64,000 nt of DNA from Mycobacterium colombiense (GTDB lineage: Bacteria; Actinomycetota; Actinomycetes; Mycobacteriales; Mycobacteriaceae): contig NZ_LZSX01000072.1 of NCBI RefSeq assembly GCF_001665835.1, forward strand, positions 1 through 64,000. The letters run 5' to 3'. The position numbers were made by a program, and so were the translations under genes. Below, piece after piece: positions 39,094-46,737 of the stretch. How positions within the stretch are numbered: the first letter of the stretch is position 1; each line of letters begins with the position of its first letter. The notes under the pieces were generated by a model. That model was not told where the DNA came from, did not search any database, and worked only from the letters and a program-made list of their open reading frames with translations.

Positions 39094-40278
39094 ATGGACC
39101 TGGAGTACACGCCGGAGCAAGAGAAGCTGCGCACCGAGATCCGCGCGACCCTGGAGAGGGTGATGACGCCGGAACGCGTCGCCGCGGTCAGCGAGCGGAT
39201 GGAGGGCGGTCCCGCGGTGCGCGACTGCGTCCGCGCCCTGGCGGCGGCCAACCTGCTAGGCGTCGGATGGCCTAAAGAGTACGGCGGACAAGGTTTCTCG
39301 GCCATCGAGCAGTTCATTTTCTCCGAGGAGGCACGCCGGGTCAACGCGCCCATCCCGCTGGTGACGCTCAACACCGTCGGCCCGACGTTGATGCACTACG
39401 GCACCGACGAGCAGAAGCAACGGTTTCTGCCGGCGATCCTGGACGGCACCGTGGAGTTCGCCATCGGCTACTCCGAGCCGGGCGCGGGCAGCGACCTGGC
39501 CTCGGTGCGGACGACGGCCGTCCGCGTCGGCGACGAGTATGTGATCAACGGCCAGAAGATGTTCACCAGCGGCGCCGCCTACGCCGACTACATCTGGCTG
39601 GCCGTGCGCACCGATCCGGATGCCAAGAAGCACAAGGGCATTTCCATCCTCATCGTGCCGACCTCCTCGCCGGGGTTCTCCTGGCAGCCGCTGCACACCA
39701 TGCCGGGCATCTCGACCTTCTACACGTTCTACGACGACGTCCGGGTGCCGGTCAGCGCGCTGGTGGGCGGGGAGAACCAGGGCTGGCAGCTGATCACCAC
39801 GCAGTTGAACTTCGAGCGCGCCGCCCTGGGCAATCTCGGCGCGCTCGAGCCGCTGTTCGAGAAGACGCTGGACTGGGCGGTCACCACCGAGCTCGACGGT
39901 GGCCGCGTCATCGACCAGCCGTGGGTGCAATCGGCGCTGGCCCGGGTCGAAGCCCAAGTCGCCGCATACAAGCTGGTCAATTCGCGGGTGAACGCGGCGA
40001 TGACGAAGGGGGTGCTCAGCATGGGCGAGGCGTCGGCGGCCAAGGTGTTCGGCACCGAGCTCACGCAGCAGGTCGCCCGGGAGCTGCTCGAGGTGCTCGA
40101 CGGCAACGGGGTGCGGCGCGGCGCGGACGCTCCGCTGCGCGGCGCGCTGGAATCCGCCTACCGCCAGGCCGTCATCAATACCTTCGGAGGCGGTGCAAAC
40201 GAGATTCAACGTGACATCATCGCCATGGCCGGTTTGGGCATGCCCCGGGCACCACGCGACCTTCGGGCCGCGAAATAG
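39094..40278 (+). CDS. Acyl-CoA dehydrogenase, FadE29/ChsE2-like
   Basis: 394 residues starting five bases after the P450 stop. ACAD motifs include EFAIGYSEPGAGSDLASVRTTA (flavin/substrate region), KMFTSGAAYADYIWLAVRTD and the C-terminal GGGANEIQRDIIA. It resembles the FadE29 subunit, which in M. tuberculosis pairs with FadE28 as an alpha2-beta2 enzyme that dehydrogenates the shortened cholesterol side chain. A second, shorter ACAD in the same operon is the expected partner. Confidence 0.92.
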   Translation: MDLEYTPEQEKLRTEIRATLERVMTPERVAAVSERMEGGPAVRDCVRALAAANLLGVGWPKEYGGQGFSAIEQFIFSEEARRVNAPIPLVTLNTVGPTLMHYGTDEQKQRFLPAILDGTVEFAIGYSEPGAGSDLASVRTTAVRVGDEYVINGQKMFTSGAAYADYIWLAVRTDPDAKKHKGISILIVPTSSPGFSWQPLHTMPGISTFYTFYDDVRVPVSALVGGENQGWQLITTQLNFERAALGNLGALEPLFEKTLDWAVTTELDGGRVIDQPWVQSALARVEAQVAAYKLVNSRVNAAMTKGVLSMGEASAAKVFGTELTQQVARELLEVLDGNGVRRGADAPLRGALESAYRQAVINTFGGGANEIQRDIIAMAGLGMPRAPRDLRAAK

Positions 40279-40296
40279 CAAGGAGGACAGGACTCA

Positions 40297-40842
40297 GTGA
40301 CCGACTCAGAAACCGTCAGCGCCAAGGTGCGGGCCCTCGTCGGCCAGCCGACCGGCGGCACCGGAAAGCCCTCGCTGGCGCCGGACCCGGTGAACCAGCC
40401 GATGATCCGGCACTGGGCGTACGCGATGGCCGACATGAACCCCGTCTACATCGATCCGGAGTTCGCCGCGTCGTCGCGGTTCGGCGGCATCGTCTCGCCG
40501 CCGGTGATGCTGCAGACCTGGACCATGCCGTCGCCGAAGCTGGAGGGAATCGGCGAGCGCGGTGGGGCGCCCATCGAGATCCACAGCAATCCAACGGCTT
40601 TCCTCGATGAGGCCGGCTACACCAGCACGGTGGCCACGAATTCGGAGTTCGAGATCGAGCGGTACCCCAGGCTGGGCGACGTGATCAGCGCGACAACGGT
40701 CTACGAGTCAGTCTCCGACGAGAAGAAGACGGCGCTGGGCACCGGATTCTTCCTGACCTGGCTCACGACCTACACGGACCAGAGCGGCGAGGTGTTGGGA
40801 CGCCAGCGATTCCGGGTGCTGCGCTTCAGGCCGGCCGACTGA
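40297..40842 (+). CDS. MaoC-type dehydratase half, ChsH2 N-domain-like
   Basis: A 181-residue hot-dog protein of the FAS1-like dehydratase (MaoC N) type, with HWAYAMADMNPVYIDPEFA and GGIVSPPVMLQTW. In M. tuberculosis ChsH2 (Rv3542c) such a domain is fused to a Zn-ribbon/OB (DUF35) domain. Here the protein ends after the hot-dog fold and DUF35 is a separate gene overlapping by one base (TGATG). It likely pairs with the ChsH1-like protein at 42369 to form an enoyl-CoA hydratase. The start is GTG, with AGGAGG 10 bases upstream. Confidence 0.88.
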   Translation: MTDSETVSAKVRALVGQPTGGTGKPSLAPDPVNQPMIRHWAYAMADMNPVYIDPEFAASSRFGGIVSPPVMLQTWTMPSPKLEGIGERGGAPIEIHSNPTAFLDEAGYTSTVATNSEFEIERYPRLGDVISATTVYESVSDEKKTALGTGFFLTWLTTYTDQSGEVLGRQRFRVLRFRPAD

Positions 40843-41252
40843 TGGCGGCCCGTCTGGCTCCGGCGATCACCCCGGACACCGAATTCTTCTGGAATGGGTT
40901 GCGGGAGAACAAACTCCTGATACAGCGCTGCGGCGGCTGCGGGCAACTGCGTCACCCGCCCCGCCCGATGTGCCCACACTGCCGGTCGTTGGAGTGGGAG
41001 GCCATCGAGTCGTCGGGCCGCGGCACCGTCTACAGCTACGTGATGCCACACGAGCCGAAGTTTCCGTTCTTCGAGTACCCGTACGTCGTCGTGCTGGTGG
41101 AACTCGAGGAGGGGATACGTCTGGTGTCCAACCTGACCGGCATCGACCCGGCCGACGTGACGCCCGCAATGCCGGTAGAGGTCTACTACCAAACCTTCGG
41201 CGGTTCTGACTCTGAAGACCTGGTGCTGCACCAGTTCCGGCCGAGCGCGTAG
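40842..41252 (+). CDS. Zn-ribbon/OB-fold (DUF35) protein, ChsH2 C-domain-like
   Basis: 136 residues. A rubredoxin-like zinc ribbon (CGGC and CPHC, 13 residues apart) precedes an OB-fold beginning GRGTVYSYVMPHEPKFPFFEYPYVVVLVEL. DUF35 proteins bind thiolase-like partners. The DUF35 domain of ChsH2 is needed for the retro-aldolase activity of Ltp2. A stand-alone DUF35 in an operon with an Ltp2-like gene therefore points to a separate aldolase complex. It is coupled to the MaoC half upstream. Confidence 0.9.
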   Translation: MAARLAPAITPDTEFFWNGLRENKLLIQRCGGCGQLRHPPRPMCPHCRSLEWEAIESSGRGTVYSYVMPHEPKFPFFEYPYVVVLVELEEGIRLVSNLTGIDPADVTPAMPVEVYYQTFGGSDSEDLVLHQFRPSA

Positions 41253-41259
41253 GCCCGTC

Positions 41260-42372
41260 ATGGACTTCTCGTTCACCGGAGAGCAGGAGACGATCGCCAA
41301 GCTCGCCCGCGATCTGTTCGAGCGCCGCGCCACCCCGCAACGGCTGACCGAGCTGGAGGCCGGCGACACCCGCCACGACGCCGCGCTCTGGGAAGAACTG
41401 TCCGCCGCCGACCTGCTGGGCACCGCGCTGCCGGAGTCGGTGGGGGGCAACGGCGGCGGCTTCGTGGAGCTCGGGGTGCTGCTGGCCGAGGTCGGCTACA
41501 GCGTCGCGCCGGTACCGGCCTACGCCACGCTGGTGCTGGGCGCCGACCCGATCGCCCGGCACGGCAGCCAGGAACAGCAGCAGCGGTTCCTGCCGGGCGT
41601 GGTCGCCGGATCCCGGATCCTGACAGCGGGATTGGCCGAACCCGGCCGTTCGGACCCGGCCCGCCCGGTCACCACCGCCCGCCGTGACGGCCCCAACTGG
41701 CGCCTCGACGGCGCCAAGGAATTGGTGCCGGCCGCGCAACTCGCCGACACGGTGCTGATTCCCGCCGCCGTCGATGACGGCACCGTGAGCCTGTTCCTGC
41801 TCGCCGCCGACGCCCCCGGCGTCGAGATCCGCTCGGCGCCCACCACGAACCGCGAGCCGCACGCGGACGTATTCTTGGACGGCGCAACAGTTTCCGCGGA
41901 GGGCATGATCACGGGCGCCGGGCTGGTCGACGCGCTCTACACCCGCGCCCTGGTCGCGCTGTGCGCGATCCAGCTCGGTGTCACCGAGCGGGCGCTGCGG
42001 ATCGCGGCCGAATACACCACGGGCCGTGAGCAATTCGGTCGCCCGATCGGCAGTTTCCAGGCAGTGCAGCAGCGCATGGCCGACGCATTCATCGACGTCG
42101 AGGCGATCCGGTGGACCACCTGGCAGGCGGCCTGGCTGATCGCACACGGGCGCCCCGCCGACCGGGCGGCGCGCATCGCGAAATTCTGGGCCGCCGAGGC
42201 CGGCGCCCGCGTGGCCGCCACCGCCCAGCACGTCCACGGCGGCATCGGCATCGATGTCACCTATCCCCTGCACCGCTATTTCCTGTGGGCCAAGCACAAC
42301 GAGCTGACCCTCGGTCCGGCTTCGGCGCAGCTGGCCCACCTCGGCGCAACCTATTCGGAAGGACCCGCATGA
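41260..42372 (+). CDS. Acyl-CoA dehydrogenase, FadE28/ChsE1-like
   Basis: A 370-residue ACAD-fold protein, shorter than canonical ACADs in the central region. The C-terminal part has EYTTGREQFGRPIGSFQAVQQRMAD and AQHVHGGIGIDVTYPLHRYFLWAK, typical of FadE28-type subunits. It is proposed to form a heterotetramer with the FadE29-like protein at 39094. The stop overlaps the next ATG (ATGA). Confidence 0.9.
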   Translation: MDFSFTGEQETIAKLARDLFERRATPQRLTELEAGDTRHDAALWEELSAADLLGTALPESVGGNGGGFVELGVLLAEVGYSVAPVPAYATLVLGADPIARHGSQEQQQRFLPGVVAGSRILTAGLAEPGRSDPARPVTTARRDGPNWRLDGAKELVPAAQLADTVLIPAAVDDGTVSLFLLAADAPGVEIRSAPTTNREPHADVFLDGATVSAEGMITGAGLVDALYTRALVALCAIQLGVTERALRIAAEYTTGREQFGRPIGSFQAVQQRMADAFIDVEAIRWTTWQAAWLIAHGRPADRAARIAKFWAAEAGARVAATAQHVHGGIGIDVTYPLHRYFLWAKHNELTLGPASAQLAHLGATYSEGPA

Positions 42373-42830
42373 CGACAACCGCCAGCCGCACTTTGCAATG
42401 GCAGGACATTTCGGTCGGTGACGCGGTCACTCCGCTCGAAATCCCGATCACCACAACGATGATCGTCGCCGGCGCGATCGCCACCCGCGACTTCATGCCG
42501 GTGCACCACGACCGCGACTACGCCAAGCAGCAGGGCTCACCCAACCTGTTCATGAACATCCTGACCACCAACGGCTACTGCGTGCGCTTCCTCACCGACT
42601 GGGCCGGACCCGAGGCAATGGTGAAGAACCTGTCGATCCGCCTTGGCGTGCCGTGCTTCCCGGACGACCCGCTGCGATTCACCGGCAGCGTCACCGGCAA
42701 GACCGAAGGATCGGACGGCGAGAACTTCGTCGAGGTGACCTTCGCCGGCACCAACAGCCTGGGTGACCATGTGTCCGGCACCGCGGTGCTCAGCCTGCTC
42801 GACGAGGCCTCAGAAACGAGGCAGGCATGA
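42369..42830 (+). CDS. MaoC-type dehydratase half, ChsH1-like
   Basis: A 153-residue hot-dog protein with the hydratase motif ATRDFMPVHHDRDYAKQQG (catalytic Asp and His of the D-x4-H type) and SPNLFMNI. ChsH1 alone carries the catalytic residues in the ChsH1-ChsH2 hydratase, so this subunit is the likely active partner of the MaoC half at 40297. It is coupled at both ends by ATGA overlaps. Confidence 0.9.
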   Translation: MTTTASRTLQWQDISVGDAVTPLEIPITTTMIVAGAIATRDFMPVHHDRDYAKQQGSPNLFMNILTTNGYCVRFLTDWAGPEAMVKNLSIRLGVPCFPDDPLRFTGSVTGKTEGSDGENFVEVTFAGTNSLGDHVSGTAVLSLLDEASETRQA

Positions 42831-43996
42831 GCCGGACGCTGCCCGGCGCCGCGGCCATCGTCGGGATCGGCCAGACGGAGTTCTCGAAGGAATCCGGGCG
42901 CAGCGAGCTGCAATTGGCGTGCGAGGCGGTCAGTGCCGCACTCGACGACGCCGGCTTGGCGCCCAGTGACGTCGACGGCATGGTCACGTTCACCATGGAT
43001 TCCAGCGACGAGATCGACATCGCGCGCAACGTCGGGATCGGTGACCTGAGCTTCTTCTCCCGCGTGCACCACGGCGGCGGCGCGGCCGCCGGCACCGTCG
43101 TGCACGCGGCGATGGCCGTCGCCACCGGTGTCGCCGACGTGGTGGTGTGCTGGCGCGCGTTCAACGAACGGTCCGGCTTCAGGTTCGGCGGCAGCGGCCG
43201 CAGCATGGCCGAAACGCCCTTGTTCATGGCGCATTACGCGCCGTTCGGACTGCTCACCCCCGCTGCCTGGGTCGCGATGCACGCCCAGCGCTACATGTCG
43301 ACGTACGGGGTCACCAACGAGGACTTCGGCCGGATCGCCGTAATCGACCGCAAGCATGCCGCGACCAACCCGGACGCCTGGTTCTACCAACGCCCGATCA
43401 CGCTGGAAGACCACCAGAATTCGCGCTGGATCGTCGAACCCGTGCTGCGCCTGCTGGATTGCTGCCAGGAGAGCGACGGCGGCGTCGCGCTGGTCATCAC
43501 CAGCGCCGAGCGCGCCCGCGACCTGCGCCAGCCGCCCGCCATCATCACCGCGGCCGCCCAGGGCGCGGCCCACAACGGCGAGATGATGACCAGCTACTAC
43601 CGCGACGAGATCACCGGGCTGCCCGAGATGGGCGTGGTGGGCCGGCAGCTGTGGCGCGACTCGGGCCTCAAGCCGCAAGACATCCAAACCGCCTTCATCT
43701 ACGACCATTTCACGCCGTTCGTGTTCACCCAGCTCGAGGAGCTCGGATTCTGCGGTCGCGGGGAGGCCAAGGACTTCGCCACCGTCGAACGGCTGTCGCT
43801 GGGCGGGGACTTCCCCATCAACACCAACGGTGGCCTGCTCGGCGAGGCCTACATCCACGGCATGAACGGCATCACCGAGGGGGTGCGCCAGGTGCGCGGC
43901 ACATCGTACAACCAGGTCGACAACGTCGAACACGTGCTGGTCACGTCCGGAACCGGGGTGCCGACCAGCGGCCTGATTCTTGCGCCGGCCGGCTGA
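42827..43996 (+). CDS. Thiolase-fold lipid-transfer protein, Ltp2-like aldolase
   Basis: A 389-residue protein closely similar along its length to M. tuberculosis Ltp2 as I recall it. Examples are AAIVGIGQTEFSKESGRSEL, MAVATGVADVVVCWRAFNERSG, ITLEDHQNSRWI, YDHFTPF and GEAYIHGMNGI. The two tyrosines in YDHFTPF and AYIHG correspond to those implicated in Ltp2 catalysis. Ltp2 releases propionyl-CoA from the cholesterol side chain by retro-aldol cleavage, not by thiolysis. Expected partner: the DUF35 protein at 40842. Confidence 0.9.
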   Translation: MSRTLPGAAAIVGIGQTEFSKESGRSELQLACEAVSAALDDAGLAPSDVDGMVTFTMDSSDEIDIARNVGIGDLSFFSRVHHGGGAAAGTVVHAAMAVATGVADVVVCWRAFNERSGFRFGGSGRSMAETPLFMAHYAPFGLLTPAAWVAMHAQRYMSTYGVTNEDFGRIAVIDRKHAATNPDAWFYQRPITLEDHQNSRWIVEPVLRLLDCCQESDGGVALVITSAERARDLRQPPAIITAAAQGAAHNGEMMTSYYRDEITGLPEMGVVGRQLWRDSGLKPQDIQTAFIYDHFTPFVFTQLEELGFCGRGEAKDFATVERLSLGGDFPINTNGGLLGEAYIHGMNGITEGVRQVRGTSYNQVDNVEHVLVTSGTGVPTSGLILAPAG

Positions 43997-44007
43997 GGGG
44001 GACCGTC

Positions 44008-45078
44008 ATGCCGAGGCTCGCGCTCCTGACCGCCCACGGCGGGCCCATCGAGCTGGCCGAATTCCCGTTGACCACACCGGCGCCGGGCACCGCGGCGCTG
44101 CGTCTGCGGATGGCCGGCATCTGCGGATCCGACCTGCACATCTTTCGCGGCGAGCTGCCGCTGCCGTGCCCGTTCGCCATGGGCCACGAAATGGTCGGCG
44201 AGGTAGCCGAACTCGGCGAGGGCCTGACCACCGACGCGACCGGTAAGCCGCTGGCGGTCGGCGATCGTGTGGTGGCGCCGTACTTCTGGTTCTGCGGCAG
44301 TTGTCACGCGTGCGCGCGCGGACGCTCCTACGCCTGCCAGAACCTGATGGCCGGCGAATACCGCACCCACGAGCAGGCGCCGCACTTCGTTGCCGCCTAC
44401 GGCGATTACTACTACACCAGCCGCCGGCAGCCGTTGTACAAAGTTCCCGCGGACCTGCCCGACGAGGCGGTCGCGCCGCTGAATTGCGCCCTCGCCCAAG
44501 CGCTTTTCGCACTGCGCGATGTGCGGCTCGGGGACACCGTCGTCATTCAGGGCGCCGGCGGGCTGGGCATCAACGCCGCTGCCGTGGCGCGGACGGCAGG
44601 CGCCGGCGCGGTCATCGTCATCGACAAGATCGCCGAACGGCTCGACGTCGCCGCCGGTTTCGGTGCCACCCACTGCATCGACGCCAGCGGGATCTCGGCC
44701 GCCGAGGTCACCGAGCGGGTGCGCGAACACACCGACGGCATCGGTGCGGACTGGGTGCTCGAGGTCGTGGGCGTGCCGGGCGTCATCCCGGAGGGGATCG
44801 GGTTTCTCAACAACGGCGGCACGTTGCTCGAGGCCGGCAACGTCGGAATGGGACGCACCTTCGAGCTCGACCCCAGCGCATTGGTCTACGGCAACAAGTC
44901 CGTGCGCGGCGTGATGCTCTACGACCCGGTCACCCTGGCCACCGGCCTATCGTTCCTGCAGCACACCAGTTTTCCGTTCGACCGGCTGATGCCCAAGCCG
45001 TTCCATCTGGCCGACGTCAACGCCGCGTTCGCCTCGGCCGATGCCGGGTTGGTCCCTCGAGGGGCACTGGTTCCGTGA
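44008..45078 (+). CDS. Zinc-dependent alcohol dehydrogenase
   Basis: A 356-residue MDR protein. Catalytic zinc ligands lie in GICGSDLH and GHEMVGEV. A structural-zinc lobe is present with CGSCHACARGRSYAC. The nucleotide-binding motif is VIQGAGGLGINAAAVART. The ATG at 44008 follows the Ltp2-like stop by 11 bases; a much longer open frame upstream is overlap with the preceding gene. Probable role: oxidation of the alcohol made by the P450 to the aldehyde used by the ALDH encoded divergently. Confidence 0.92.
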   Translation: MPRLALLTAHGGPIELAEFPLTTPAPGTAALRLRMAGICGSDLHIFRGELPLPCPFAMGHEMVGEVAELGEGLTTDATGKPLAVGDRVVAPYFWFCGSCHACARGRSYACQNLMAGEYRTHEQAPHFVAAYGDYYYTSRRQPLYKVPADLPDEAVAPLNCALAQALFALRDVRLGDTVVIQGAGGLGINAAAVARTAGAGAVIVIDKIAERLDVAAGFGATHCIDASGISAAEVTERVREHTDGIGADWVLEVVGVPGVIPEGIGFLNNGGTLLEAGNVGMGRTFELDPSALVYGNKSVRGVMLYDPVTLATGLSFLQHTSFPFDRLMPKPFHLADVNAAFASADAGLVPRGALVP

Positions 45079-45680
45079 CGACTCAGGCGGCTCAGCTGAC
45101 CGACACCCGCGAGCTCATCGTGGTGTCCGCGTTCGCGTGCTTCGGCAAGCAGGGGTTGCAGAAGGCGACCATCGTCGACATCGCAAAGCACGCCGGGGTA
45201 TCCCGCAGCACGATCTACGAATACTTCTCCGACAAGGCGTCCATCGTCGAGGCGTGCGCCGAACACGCGTCGCAGCAGTTCTATCGCGAGATGACCAAGG
45301 CCATGGACCGCGACGGCGGCACCCTGGAGGACAAGCTGTGTGCCGCAGCGGTCTTCGTCACCCAGGCGCGACGGGCCATCGCCTCGGAGAAGTACTTTGA
45401 CGAGGATGCCATCAGCCTGCTGCTGACCAAGGACGCCGCTGTGCTGCTGCGCGAATGCGTCGAGTTCTTTGCGCCCTACCTGTCGGCCGCCCGGCTCACG
45501 GGCGAGGTGCGCAAGGACCTCGACATAGAAGCCGCCGGTGAATGGTTCGCGCGCATCCTGTTCTCGCTTTTCAGCACACCGTCCTCGACGCTCGACATGG
45601 ACGATCCGGAGGTGGCGGCGGAATTCGTTCGGGCCCATGTGGTTCGCGGCTTCGCCAGCGATCGTCCACGGCGGCGTTGA
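45075..45680 (+). CDS. TetR-family regulator closing the catabolic operon
   Basis: 201 residues from a GTG that overlaps the alcohol dehydrogenase stop (GTGA). The helix-turn-helix is ATIVDIAKHAGVSRSTIYEYFSDKASIV (about 30-57), followed by a helical ligand domain. Being the last, coupled gene of the operon it is the natural candidate to bind the 21-bp palindrome at 37842-37862 and to respond to a CoA thioester or the substrate. It is a different protein from KstR, judged by its length and sequence. Confidence 0.9.
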   Translation: MTTQAAQLTDTRELIVVSAFACFGKQGLQKATIVDIAKHAGVSRSTIYEYFSDKASIVEACAEHASQQFYREMTKAMDRDGGTLEDKLCAAAVFVTQARRAIASEKYFDEDAISLLLTKDAAVLLRECVEFFAPYLSAARLTGEVRKDLDIEAAGEWFARILFSLFSTPSSTLDMDDPEVAAEFVRAHVVRGFASDRPRRR

Positions 45681-45698
45681 GCGCGCGCCCACAGCGTT

Positions 45699-45773
45699 GA
45701 GTGTAAATCCTTGGCGGTGATCGTCGGCGTGTCGCCGCCGTGAGCGCACACCCGAAGCCAACGATTCACACTC
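45699..45773. repeat. Inverted-repeat element with GAGTGTAAATC / GATTCACACTC ends
   Basis: Two 11-base arms (one mismatch) face each other 75 bp end to end in the gap between convergent genes. The right arm contains the proline dehydrogenase stop codon. I recall similar short GTGTGAATC-bounded elements in M. avium-complex intergenic regions. It may also serve as a bidirectional 3'-end hairpin. Confidence 0.55.
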
Positions 45774-46737
45774 GGCGGCCCCGCTGCGCCAGCGCCCGCA
45801 GGAAGAACATCAAATTGGCGGGGCGTTCGGCCAGCCGCCGCATGAAGTAGCCGTACCACTGGGTGCCGAACGGCACGTACACCCGCACCTGGTTGCCGGC
45901 CGAGGCGAGACGCCGCTGCTCGTCGTCGCGGATGCCATAGAGCATCTGGTATTCGAATTCGCCGACGCGACGGCCCGATTCGCGCACCATCTCGGGCACC
46001 GCGCCGATGATCTGCGGGTCGTGGGAGGCCACCATCGGGTAGCCGGACCCGGCCATCAGCACCCGAAGGCACGCCAGATACGAGTCGGTGACCTCGACAG
46101 GCTCGCGGTAGGCCAGCGCAGCCGGTTCGTCGTAGGCGCCCTTGCACAGCCGGACCCGGGCGCCGGAGGCGGCGAATTCCTCGCAGTCATCCAGGGTGCG
46201 CCGCAGATACGCCTGCAAAACCAGGCCCAGCCAGGGGAATTCGGCGCGCAGGTCGCGCACGATGCGCAGCGTCGAATCGGTGCTGGTGTGGTTCTCGGCG
46301 TCCACCGTCGCCCACACGCCCGCGCGCTGGGCGGCGGCGCAGATCGACCACGCGTTCTCCCGCGCGATCTTGTGCCCGTCGCGCTCCAGCCACTGCCCCA
46401 GGGCCGACAGCTTGACCGAGACTTCCAGCGGCCGGACGTCGTCGCCCGCTGCGCCGAGCCCGCCGAGCGTGTCGATCAGACCGAGGTAGGTCCGCACCAC
46501 CGCGTCGGCGTCGTCGGCGTTGGCGACGTCCTCGCCCAGATAGTCGATGCTGACGAGTCGGCCCGAATCACGAAGCACCGTTGCGCTGTTCAGCACGGAA
46601 TCGATGGTTTCCCCGGGCACGAATCGCTGCACGACCTTACGGGTGACCGTCAGCCGTTCGGCGGTGCGGCGCAACCCTTCGCGCCGGCCCGCGGCCAGGA
46701 TCGCCGGGCGCAGGGTGGTGGCGAACAGTCCGGCCAT
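45766..46737 (-). CDS. Proline dehydrogenase
   Basis: A 323-residue FAD TIM-barrel enzyme of the monofunctional type. Motifs include VSIDYLGEDV, EVSVKLSALGQW, VWATVDAENHTS and QAYLRRTLDD, and the flavin/substrate segments RVRLCKGAYDEP and EFEYQMLYGIRDDEQRRL. It oxidises proline to P5C and passes electrons to the membrane quinone pool. The ATG overlaps the P5C dehydrogenase stop by one base. Rv1188 ortholog. Confidence 0.94.
   Translation of the reverse strand: MAGLFATTLRPAILAAGRREGLRRTAERLTVTRKVVQRFVPGETIDSVLNSATVLRDSGRLVSIDYLGEDVANADDADAVVRTYLGLIDTLGGLGAAGDDVRPLEVSVKLSALGQWLERDGHKIARENAWSICAAAQRAGVWATVDAENHTSTDSTLRIVRDLRAEFPWLGLVLQAYLRRTLDDCEEFAASGARVRLCKGAYDEPAALAYREPVEVTDSYLACLRVLMAGSGYPMVASHDPQIIGAVPEMVRESGRRVGEFEYQMLYGIRDDEQRRLASAGNQVRVYVPFGTQWYGYFMRRLAERPANLMFFLRALAQRGRRV

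Noticed and set aside
43147-44007. N-terminal extension of the alcohol dehydrogenase
   Set aside because: It overlaps the Ltp2-like gene in another frame. MDR proteins start near the ATG at 44008.
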